This document shows, in pieces, positions 11,601-21,066 of a stretch of 64,000 nt of DNA; position 1 is the stretch's first letter; every line of letters begins with the position of its first letter. The notes below the pieces were generated by a model. It did no database searches, was not told the DNA's origin, and saw nothing but the letters and a program-made list of their open reading frames with translations. The DNA comes from Diospyros lotus (lineage: Eukaryota > Streptophyta > Magnoliopsida > Ericales > Ebenaceae). The translations under genes and the position numbers were made by a program. The DNA lies in the NCBI RefSeq assembly GCF_014633365.1, contig NC_068338.1, positions 48,929,716-48,993,715 on the forward strand. Reading direction: 5' to 3'.

Positions 11601-14600
11601 TAATGCCATCTGTAGGGAGCTTTTAGCATGTGAGTGAGATTAGATTCCATGAATCAATTAAAATAAATATTTTGGTTACATTTGTGCCTTGGTGTATGCT
11701 ATTTGGAGATGACACTGTCTGGTGGATGAGATAAAAGAAGGTGTGGATACTAAGACAAAGACATGGAGGAACACTTTGTAATCTAGAGGTTTTAACTTAA
11801 GTAGATTGAAACCGAATACATGGAATGTAAGTTCAATAAAAATACAAGCATGAATAATGTTATGATAACTCTTGAAGATAAAGTCATTCCAAGAAAAGAT
11901 ACAATTTAGATAATTTGGATCAATCATCTAAAAAGATTGAGACATTAATATAGATAGTACCTATAAGATTAAGGTAATGTGGTTAAAATCAAAAAGTGCA
12001 CCCTACACCCTACATTTATATGGTAGTAATATTCTATTAAAACTAAAACCAAAACAAAAACCAAAACTTAATAAGATGGCTATAAGACTAGCTTTGTATG
12101 ACACAATATTGGAAAAGACCAACATGTGCAAAATATGAGCGTAATAGAGATGAGGATGTTACAATGGATGTGTGGTCATACAAGACAATATAAAATTAGA
12201 AATGTAGTTTTTGTACTAAGGTTGGAATAGCTCTTATTGAATGAAGGTAAGATGCAGAAAAGTTGATTAAGATTGGTCATGTGAGAAGAAAACCCAATAG
12301 ATTCTTGTGAAGAGTGTTGATGGAATAAAACAAGTCTTTACCATAAGACGTGGAGGTTGGAGACCCTTAGGTATTTTACGAGTTATAAGGGCTTTATAGA
12401 AGATAAAACCATGAACAGACATGATTGGTGAGCTAGAATTCATTTTGCTGACCCCACATAATGGGATTAAGGCTTGATATATTAATTGTTGTTTGTAATA
12501 CTTGGCTTCTAGTACGGTGGCCCACATTTGTAGCCCAAGCTATGTTCCTTGAAGTTCAATTTACTATAGTCTTATTGGTGCTTGTGGCTTGGTCTTCAAA
12601 AACTTCTAGGGAAAGGTCAAAGGTGATAGTCAATCTACAACAGAGAAGAAAAAATTGCCTGAAAAAGTAGCAGATGAGAAAGATCAAGATATTAGTGTTA
12701 GCTTGCTGAAAATACAGGTTGGCTTCATTCGCAAAGCATGGAAACATCCATCAGCTGACAGGTATAGGAATTGATTTATTCGTTTCTGTCTTTCATTTTA
12801 TGAGCTTTTCATTTTCTTTTGTGTTTCTTCCTGTCTTTGTTTATCCCTTCCCACCCCCAAACAGACATTGGTTCAAGGTGTCCAGCTATGAGAATCTGGC
12901 TGTTGGATGAGTTATCTGTTGTTCAACATGGTTGCTTTGACCAAGTTCATCTTATTCTTTTTTTTTTTTTCCTTGAACTTAATGGTCAGTCTGCTGGTCG
13001 AGGAGATAGATATTGGAGATGCTAAATTGCGTCAGGTGGTCAGTGGTCTGGCAAAGTATTGCAGTCCAGATGAGTTGATGGTCTGAAACTTGATTGATCT
13101 AGTGAAACTTAACTTTTTCTATCTCTATCTTTTTTGGGTTGAATTTCATCGTTACTTTTGTAAGTTGCCAAGTTGTAGTCTTATTTGCTGATTTAGTATG
13201 GTTCCTTTTATTTTTTGTTTGTTTATACTGTGCAGAACTGCCGTGTGGTTCTAATCACTAATGTGAAACCTGGAAAGCTAAGAGACGTGATGTCAGAAGG
13301 ATTGGTACTTTACTTTTTCATTTTGGATTTTTCAATCAGCTTATCTAGTATTGTTATGTTTCAACTGTATAATTTAAAAAATGATGCTATAGTTCATAGA
13401 TGCTATGTGGTTTTGCTAGCTTTAATGGCTGAAAATTTCCTCTCAAATTAGACTTCCACACAGTTGTCTTGGCCAATCTTATTACTCTAGCGAGAGACTG
13501 GATAAAGATGAACTGATCTTAAGAATACCAATTAGGTCAAGTACATAATCTCCTATCTCCATTCTCTTTCCTTTTCATTAAGTTTGGTACTCAGCTGCGA
13601 GGAGTTCACTTCAACTGATATTATCTCTCAAGCATAAATTCTCTGCTTGACAAAACCCATGTATGTTTAATGCTTGATATCCTAACCACCAATTCTCATG
13701 ATTCTCACCTTGTATGTGCCTGCTACATGTGAATGCTTTTGCTTAAAAATATCTGCATTATTGATAGCATCGGATATAGTGATTATTGAAATATGTCTTA
13801 CCTTTTAATGTATTGTTTTTGTTTGCTCTTTGGTTTTTACACCTGCTACAATTTAGTCATGCATATTATCTAACACTCAGATTATAATTTCCTTAGGTTT
13901 TCTATCTTTGATGGGTGGTATGTTAGTTGAACACCTCGTGTTTTTTCTCGGGGGTGTTAAATGTTGTCTACTTTTTGTACTGATTAGATGTGATGCTTTA
14001 ATGCCAACTGTCCTAGCAAAGTATCAAAATGATTATTCTATTGGCAAGGTACTTTTATCTAATCCCCTGGTGGTTTGCAAGGAATAAGTTCTGCCTTAGT
14101 TGTGAACTAGTATTTGGACTGGATCATGGGTAAACGGTTATTACGGATGACCTATTGAAGCTGCTTCTGTGTTCATTGCACAATGTGGAAGGTTGATTGT
14201 AACCTTAAAAGAGCATTGAACCTCATATATCCAAATACTGATAAACCCTGCATAAGTGAATTTCTTGCTATGAGCTATAGATACATCTGTTATTCAACTT
14301 ATGCACATGTTCTGGCAAAGGCCTAGTAATGCACTTCTATTGTCCTATGCACATACTGCTATCCTAAATGTTCCAATGCTCAAGCTTGAGATGCCTGGAA
14401 ATTTTTTTCACCTTCTATAACATTTTAACTTTAATAAATGGTTACTTGCATCTTTTATTTCCAAACTTTATCTACCTATAACGGAACCTGTATGTCTTTC
14501 CCTTTTCTGAGCCAATTAGTTATTTCGTTGAAGGACTTCTCATGCCAAATAGTGTACTGAAGTAAACTTTTTTATTTATAATCTCTATGGAGGGTTGAAT

Positions 14601-16287
14601 TCTGGTTGTGTTGTTTTGTTTTTCTTCAGGTGTTATGTGCTTCTAATGACAATCATACTGTTGTGGAGCCTCTGATTGCCCCAGAAGGTTCCAAAATTGG
14701 TGAATGTGTTTCATTTACTGGGTATGTACTAGAAGTTAAACCTACAAAGAGCCTACACGCTTTTGCTGGCTAGCTTTCTAAAATCCATCATCATATTTTG
14801 CTTGATGCATGCTTTTTCAAGGAAGTAAAACCGTAGCTTGAAAAGCTTTACTCCAAAGAGCAATTAGCAAACAAATATTTAGCTTCTCTCTTTTTTTGTG
14901 AACCATTAGTTAAAAAAGTAAACTTATGGTTATGTGTTAAAATTTGACCACAAAAGCATCGTTTTGTGAAGTTTTCTAGGTCAGGGTAGGATTACTTCAT
15001 CAAGTTTGTTAGTTCAAAGTGGACAAGTGAAAAATGGCCATGCATGAGGACTTTCTGTTAATCTACCTAATTATATATGTGGTTTCACCATTATGGTATT
15101 GGTTGATTCTGCTATTTTGTGGCAGTAGTTAATTGGCATTGGACATGTCCAATCCTCATTTTAATTAATTGGTCTGCATGAAGCAAAAAATGTGCACTAG
15201 TGGGGAAAATTAAACTTGGATGACACTTGAGGGAACATTGATTGAAGTTGCCCTGTCCCAAAGGCCAAGGACCACTGAAGATGAATGCCACTTGATATTA
15301 GCAATATTTTCTATGCGTAAATATATATTCCTGGAATTTCTGTATTATATATTTTTCTTCTTGTGGATGATTAATATTTTAGTGCTTGGAAATTTGGTTA
15401 TTATTAATGTTCTCTGTCTGCCCAGGCATGAGGGAAAGCCAGAAGAAGTTTTGAACCCAAAAAAGAAACAGTTAGAGAAGATTACTCCGGTATGTTCTAA
15501 CTTATTTCTGAGTTGTGGTATATTTTCATCGATTATCAGCAGGCATTTTAATTCCACTGCTAGTACCTCAATGCTTTTAGCTGCTGTAATATTTCATTAA
15601 CATAATGATATGGCTTGAGATCTTGAGGTGCACTAATAATATTGAGTTGCTTTTATCTTTGCTAAAGACTGACTGCTAATTAAATGTTTTGGTTGGGAGT
15701 AAGTCACCTTATAATTGGTCTGTGGGACATATAAGAGGTTACTTGAGGTCAAAGTTCAAACTCAGACATGAACAGTCAGGCCTAATTTTATCTGCCATGG
15801 TTGTGGCACGCAATTGTGCTTTATTGCCTGATTTCTGTTTTGTATACTTCCACCCCGAATACTTTAATGCTTTTAGCTGTTGAATAATCCATTGACATAG
15901 TGGCAAGGCTTGAGATCTTGAGGCGCAACTAATAACGAGTTACATTTCTCTCTGCCGAAGATTGACTGCTAATTGAATGTTTAATCAGGGCTAGGTCATC
16001 TTGTAGTTGGTCTGTGGGCCGCATAAGAGGTTACTTAAAAGAGTTTGAATTCTGATAACAGTCGAGTCCAATTTCATCAACCATGGCTGTGGCGCAGAGT
16101 TGTGCTTTTTGCCTGATTCCCATGTTTGTTTACTTTTGTCTCAATTTCCTTGAATAAGCAAGAGTTTTTCATGACTGGGCAGCATCTTTTCACTGATGAG
16201 AAGGGCGTGGCGACATTCAAAGGAATTCCATTCATGACATCTGCTGGGCCATGCTCATCTTCCATTCCCAAAGCAAGCATCAAATAG
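5669..16287 (+). CDS. Arc1p/AIMP1-like tRNA-binding OB-fold protein
   Basis: Twelve exons join in frame: 5669-5752, 6155-6256, 6488-6658, 8230-8295, 10339-10404, 10819-10932, 12610-12761, 12990-13080, 13236-13304, 14630-14721, 15426-15489 and 16183-16287. They give 391 residues. Residues 1 to about 165 look like the GST-C-type helical domain used by tRNA-synthetase cofactors (GEGLSPSEADIIVFSAL). A charged Lys/Glu linker follows (about 165-235). The C-terminal EMAPII/Trbp111 OB fold begins near SLLKIQVGFIRKAWKHPSAD and includes EEIDIGD, RQVVSGL, NVKPGKLRDV and VLCASN. The family binds the tRNA elbow and helps synthetases such as MetRS in the cytosol. The Arabidopsis counterpart I recall is At2g40660. 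All introns use GT-AG and the phases close without a shift, so the gene looks intact. Confidence 0.9.
6929..7898. mobile_element. AT-rich non-autonomous TIR element, Tourist/Harbinger-like
   Basis: The element lies in intron 3 of the tRNA-binding protein gene. The left end GGGCCGTTCACTTGTGG mirrors the right end, whose reverse complement is GGGCTGTTTACTTATAG. The same 5-mer GTAAA flanks it at 6924-6928 and 7899-7903; this contains TAA, so a TAA duplication of Tourist/PIF type is equally possible. The interior is about 80% A/T with no coding, typical of a deletion derivative. Confidence 0.65.
7972..8144 (+). mobile_element. tRNA-derived SINE, Au-SINE-like
   Basis: The body has an A-box-like TGGTGCAATGG, a B-box-like GTTTCAAGTCA, and the Au-SINE-like central motifs GTGACCTGGAGGTC and GGGTAAGGTTGCATACAAT. 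It ends in a T-rich tail after TTGGGTTCGCC. A 16-bp target duplication flanks it: TTTTCTTATTAAGGTT at 7956-7971 and TTTTCTTGTTAAGGTT at 8145-8160, one mismatch. It lies about 85 bp upstream of exon 4 of the tRNA-binding protein gene. Confidence 0.85.
9335..9720 (+). mobile_element. LINE 3'-end relic
   Basis: Degenerate translation shows the 3' part of a plant LINE polyprotein: SECWAIK-like, then MRMLWGMCNHARRTK and SRWLGHMRRPL. The DNA ends in GACCCCACTTAGTGGGATTGTTGT, characteristic of this LINE group's 3' end. Several stops interrupt it. It lies in intron 4 of the tRNA-binding protein gene. Confidence 0.7.
11655..12480 (+). mobile_element. LINE reverse-transcriptase relic
   Basis: A broken reverse-transcriptase frame is visible: VPWCMLFGDDTV, with the DD pair encoded at 11708-11713, then text resembling SRGFNLSRLK. 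It ends in CTGACCCCACATAATGGGATTAAGG, like the element at 9335. Many stops and shifts show that it is dead. It lies in intron 6 of the tRNA-binding protein gene. Confidence 0.7.
15568..16140. repeat. Two-copy tandem duplication, about 295 bp, in intron 11
   Basis: Copy 1 (about 15568-15860) and copy 2 (about 15861-16140) share ATGCTTTTAGCTG, GGCTTGAGATCTTGAGG, GACTGCTAATT, TTGGTCTGTGGG, ATAAGAGGTTACTT and TTGTGCTTT in the same order, with many substitutions. Copy 2 ends about 40 bp before the acceptor of the last exon at 16183. Confidence 0.75.
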
Positions 16288-19200
16288 AGAAGCTGGTTGG
16301 ATTACACACAAACACTTGAGCGGCCAATTCATTTTCCCTTCAAACCGATTTCCTTGCTGTTCCTGAAGTACGGTTGCAGTTCATGTCTCATTTTCGAGGT
16401 CTCGACCTTGGAGAATGCCTCATTGAAAGAAAAGGATATCCATCTTAGCTTTTCCTTTTGTTAGAGATAGATAAACTTTATGTTACCTGATGAAGAGATT
16501 GTACACGAGAAACTCTTCCACTTTTTAGACCCAAACTTGTTCGTCTGGTTTAAGGTAATACGGGTTTTGGGTGCTCACAATCAATAATTCTAAGGAGGCC
16601 AAGCATGCACGAGCATGGTTGGATAATGCTTGTTGGGTCTGGGGTCTCTTTCTCCTCTTATTCAATTCACTCAATCATTGATATGTGTTTTTCTGTTTTG
16701 CTTTCAATTGACAGTCATATGTCACGTCAGTTTCTTTATCAGCTGTGTGTTATGGTGTTGTTCCAGGTGGTATATTGGTCCAAAAGGTAAAATCGCTCAC
16801 TCTGGGCGCCCATTCTTGCTGGTATATTGATACATTAAAGGATGAGCCAGCAGAGGTGTGAGTTTTCATCCTTTCCCGTGCAATTATTGACCATTGTATT
16901 TGTCTCTCCACTACGACTAGCTACAGATAGAGTTTAAAAAAAGAAAAAATATATAATAACTTAGTAAATTTTAAGTGTTTAAAATAAATTTTAATTGTGA
17001 ATAATAATTTTTAATATTTAGATTCATTATGCCGTTATTAAGTAAATTAAACTGATTACACTTTAAAGTGAAGTTTGGTCAATTACACTGATAAAGTCCA
17101 CTTTTTGAAAATTATATTAGTTTTTTCTATTTTTGTCAAAAAAAAAAAAAAAGTTCCTACCCTATGATTATGCATAGCCTTAGTTAAGCTAAAATTGAAA
17201 TACTAGGTCAAACACTCTTTTAATTTGGAAAAGATCTAAATAAAATGTTTGATTGAAATGCATAATGATTGGGCCAAAAGTGGAGACAAAATAAACAATT
17301 TGGATAGGAAATTCTATGGGTATTTGTGAATACAGATACCGTAAATAATGTAAAAAGTGTGATATATATTATATAATATAAAAACTACATTGTACATATA
17401 AAATGTGTATTATACATAAATTCTTACACATCTTGTGTCATACATCACACCTTTAGCATTAATGTTAAAGACTAACAACTATATTTACAATTGCTAACAG
17501 CCGATCAAGGTGAGAACTTTTTTTATTTTTATCTATTAAACATTAAAATCATAGCAAAAAAAAACATTATATTATAAATATCCTGAGATATATTTAACTA
17601 AAAAAGAATAGGTTAATGCTACGATAGAAACTGGAATCCGTGGAAGGAGGACAAAGTGAACATTCTTATTTTTCATATAAGTAAAAATGCATGTACAAAA
17701 TTATATTTTTCTTTGGAAAAAAAAACCTCATCCATGAACTCCAGAGCAGTAAAGACATGGAGGAAATTTGTAACATAAAGGTAGAGGAGGAACAACAAAA
17801 AGAAATTTGAAAAAATAGTATCTTTTCTTTTAAAAGCAGTTGTAAGATTGCACCTCCCTCAACATTTCAAACAAAATGGAAACAAAGAAAGAACTAGTAT
17901 CATTCCCTTGCACAACCCTTTTCATGCTTATGGAGGCGTTGAGCTTCAACTAGGAAAGTAGAGATGCATACAGTAGCATCATTAGCCAACCACATTGATG
18001 TTGTATCCTTCGTGTTCCCAAGCATTATGCATGAATTTACATCTCTCTACTCAGTGTTTTCCTTCACATAATTAATCATTTCTATAAGCATTTCGTAGTG
18101 AGTTTTCTAGTACTTATTACAAGGCTGAATGACCTTGCTAGATTACCGTTAATAATTCAGCACAAGCAGCACCAGGAACCCTCAAAAATAGTTACCACAG
18201 ATCTCTGGCTTTTGTCTTATAAGGGTTACTCAAATTCAAAATGTCTAATTGCTAGCGACACAAATGCGTAATCTTCTTGTGAAATGACTAGGAGTAGTTA
18301 AAAGTCTTACCATTAATGTGTGATCCAATTTGTGCATATCCGTTTGCTGGTGCAGCAGTTCATTGGTTGTTAATTGGGCTTGGGGAATGATCAAAAGAAC
18401 AGGTTGGAGACCACTGTAAGTGATCTCTTTTATTAACCAATCTACTGATCACTGAAGAAATACAAGTCACCTATAAAGAATCCAAGTTCATTTACGTATA
18501 CCAAACCAATGACCAGTTCCCAGTTTGTTTTGAGCAATATTTTGGTTTTCTCATCATTATGTTTGTGTTCATGTAATTTGACCTTCTCCTAGCTTCCATC
18601 GGAAGGTTTATCCCTCTCACTTTTTTTCCCAGGGTTCAAAAGCGAATTTGATAATTACAGGTTCCTGTATGAGGGATGACAAGTTATGACCTACTGAAGA
18701 AAGTTAAGGCAATATATTCTCAAGAATTATGTCTCAGTTTTCCCATGAACTATGGTTTTTATGGTTTTCTTGTGCTACAATATCTTCGATAAGGTCATTA
18801 TATCCATGTTTATTTCTTATTTACCCCTTCACACTTCTGAACATGATGTACAAATGCACTCAACGAATCAAACACCACTCAAATAAAAAACGGAAATCCT
18901 CAAGTACTAGTAACTACTGAAAAATGGAAACACAAATCCATCACTGAACCAAATGCTCATAAGATGAATATGCTAAATCTGAAAATCTAGACAAACATGA
19001 AGATCCACAAATTCATTTGCAAATTGCATGGAAGAGCATCAATTACTGTATGTACAAAAGCTTCCTAGAACTAAACTCTATCTCACTCGATCAAGCAGCC
19101 ACTAAAACAGAAATTCTATTTTCATAATGCTAAACCTAGAAACTTTTTAGCATTGTCAATTATGAGAGCAAATAGTAAAAGATTCCCCGCCCCATTAAAT

Positions 19201-19361
19201 TTTGGCCACTTTTTAATTCTTTTTTTCTTCTCATTGTCTAATATACCAGATGGGCAATAGAAAAATACAACTACACATCGCAAATGCAAGTTAAAGAGAG
19301 CTGCTTTGATTGTCCATACATGAGTTCAACAAATTCAGAAGATTGAGCATAATCATGAGGA
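16288..19361. other. Intergenic region, no gene recognised
   Basis: The first few hundred bases are the 3' region of the tRNA-binding protein gene. The rest is AT-rich with short homopolymers (for example A runs near 17139) and only short chance frames. The right end is the 3' region of the small His-rich gene on the - strand. Confidence 0.5.
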
Positions 19362-19589
19362 TCAGGAGAAATGCCTGTGATGGTGATGGTGGTGTCTATG
19401 CTCATCCCATCCAAAACACTGCATAAATGGGTAACAAGTCACAAACATGCACTTTCTTATCCCTCTTACTATGAAGGAGACCAGGTGACAAGGGCAGCAG
19501 CAGCAGGCCGGGAAGGGATCCTCATATGGACTAATCGTTTCGTGCCCATGGTGATGGTGGTGGTCGTGGTGATTATGATGGCCCATTTT
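19362..19589 (-). CDS. Small histidine- and cysteine-rich protein, 75 aa
   Basis: The protein begins MGHHNHHDHHHHHGHETISP, has a Cys-rich, partly hydrophobic core (ACCCCPCHLVSFIVRGIRKC, then CMFVTCYPFMQCFG) and ends with a second His cluster. The codon alternation between CAC and CAT and the ordered His-Cys-His layout argue against a chance frame, and I believe similar plant proteins exist, without a known function. Metal binding or palmitoylated membrane association is inference from composition. I chose the Met at 19589; the frame opens six codons earlier, but a good splice acceptor (CAG, 19602-19600) precedes this Met, and a leader exon ending at 20161 with donor GTAAGG fits it. Confidence 0.75.
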   Translation of the reverse strand, partial: KMGHHNHHDHHHHHGHETISPYEDPFPACCCCPCHLVSFIVRGIRKCMFVTCYPFMQCFGWDEHRHHHHHHRHFS

Positions 19590-19590
19590 C

Positions 19591-20110
19591 TTCCTTATCC
19601 TGATCACTCAAAAATAACAAATGCCCATAAATGCCAAAACCAGTATAACCCATATGGATGAACTAATTTTCATTAGGAAAATCTGATGACTCAGTTTCTT
19701 CCTTATCACGATCACTCAAAAATAACAGATGCCCCTAAATCAAATGCCAAAAGCATGATAACCCATATGGAGAAACTAATTTTTATTAACAAAATCAGAT
19801 GGCCAATGTTTCCTTAATCTGATCAGGCAGCGATAACAAATACCCACAAATCAAATTCCAAAACCAGTATAACCCCCATGGATGAATTAATTTTCATTAC
19901 CGTAATCTGATGACCCATGTTCTTAATTAATCTGATCATGCAAAAATAAGGGATACCCATAACTCACATGCCAAAACCAGGATCACCCCTATAGCTAAAC
20001 TAATTTTCATTAACAAAATCTGGCGATCCATGCTCTTCGTTAATCTGATCATCCAAAAATAACAGATACCCATAAACAAATGCCAAAACCAGGATAAAAT
20101 GACTGATGAT
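19591..20110. repeat. Minisatellite of about 110-bp units, roughly 4.7 copies
   Basis: Units start near 19591, 19699, 19810, 19920 and 20032, each with a variant of TTCCTTATCCTGATCACTC, then AAAAATAAC, ATGCCAAAACCAG and AACTAATTTTCATTA. The array fills nearly the whole predicted leader intron (19600-20160) of the His-rich gene. The unit's edge overlaps that gene's acceptor and start-codon context. Confidence 0.85.
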
Positions 20111-20160
20111 GTCAATGTCAGATCAAGAATATGGAAATTTTCTCAAGAACCTTACCTTAC

Positions 20161-20430
20161 CTGGTGTCCCTTTCAATCGAAGCTCTGTCTCTTTATTGCG
20201 GAAAAATCTGCAGCCTTATCTTTCTAAAATGCAATCTTAAGATCAAAGGCTTCGAATTATGCAGTGTAGCCGGAAGAACAGAACAGAGAATCTGGAACAA
20301 CGTCAAAGAAGACGATAGTTCTGTGAGAATCGCGTGTTGCAATCATGGACGCTCCTCCATCGGATCTAAAACGTCAATGGAAACGCCCGAGATCGTTGCA
20401 ACGGTCGTCTCCTGAAGAGCTTTCTAATGT
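20161..20430 (-). other. Predicted 5' UTR exon of the His-rich gene
   Basis: On the - strand a GC-richer block ends in GGGACACCAG followed by GTAAGGTAAG, a near-perfect donor at 20160. It has no long frame starting with a well-placed ATG and would splice to the acceptor at 19600. The transcription start is a guess. Confidence 0.45.
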
Positions 20431-20450
20431 CTAGAACCTTCTAAAGTAAG
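20420..20450. promoter_or_regulatory. Possible heat-shock element
   Basis: TCTAGAACCTTCTAAAG contains the inverted unit GAAnnTTC, the core of a heat-shock factor site, with a weak third unit. It lies at the likely transcription start of the His-rich gene. This is motif evidence only. Confidence 0.25.
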
Positions 20451-21066
20451 GCATGAAAGTAAATATTTCAAAAATAATGCTCCTTTTCCTATTATAATAA
20501 CTATATATATAGTTTCTATTTTATATATTTATTTTCATAAGATATAAGTAACAATTCTTTAATTTTTCAAGTGTATTTTTTTATTTTTAGGTTATATTAT
20601 TACAAGAATATGAATAAAAGACTAATTTTTCCTTGACTTGTATTTATCTAATAAATCTATTTTAATACTGACACTAAATAGAGACCCTTACAATAATAAT
20701 TACATAAAAAGGGTCAATTAGGCCCATTGTTGTGACATGACCCATTAAAACAACTTGAACGAATTTTCCCCACTGGTGTCATGGTCTTAGGACCTGTTTG
20801 CCAAGCCAACACGATTTAACATTAGTAACATGACATGGGCTGCAAAGTATGATTTAAAATTTATATATAAATTATTATATATTAATCTATATCCCATCCA
20901 TTATCATCATCATCATCATCATATTATTAAACGAAGAATAAATCAACAGTGCCAGAAGAAGAAGGGACGCTCAAGAAGCCAGCGTCAAGCAGCGGATAGA
21001 ATTAGAAGGCCACAAACAGAGCACCGTCTCTCTCTCTCTCTCTCTCCCTCTCTCTCTCTCGTAAGA
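20431..21066 (+). promoter_or_regulatory. Divergent promoter region and GLY1 leader
   Basis: This region separates the divergent His-rich gene (-) and GLY1 (+). It is AT-rich to about 20900, with a CAT trinucleotide run near 20900, then becomes leader-like with a CT-rich microsatellite at 21027-21060 just upstream of the start codon, a common plant 5' UTR feature. Confidence 0.5.

Noticed and set aside
19371..19661. 96-codon + strand frame opposite the His-rich gene
   Set aside because: It is the complement of the His codons (runs of Val/Met from GTG/ATG) and has no independent features.
20830..21066. Upstream extension of the GLY1 first exon frame
   Set aside because: The open frame continues by chance through His/Ser-coding microsatellites (CAT and TCTC runs). 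The transit-peptide start MAAVLE at 21067 fits the family.
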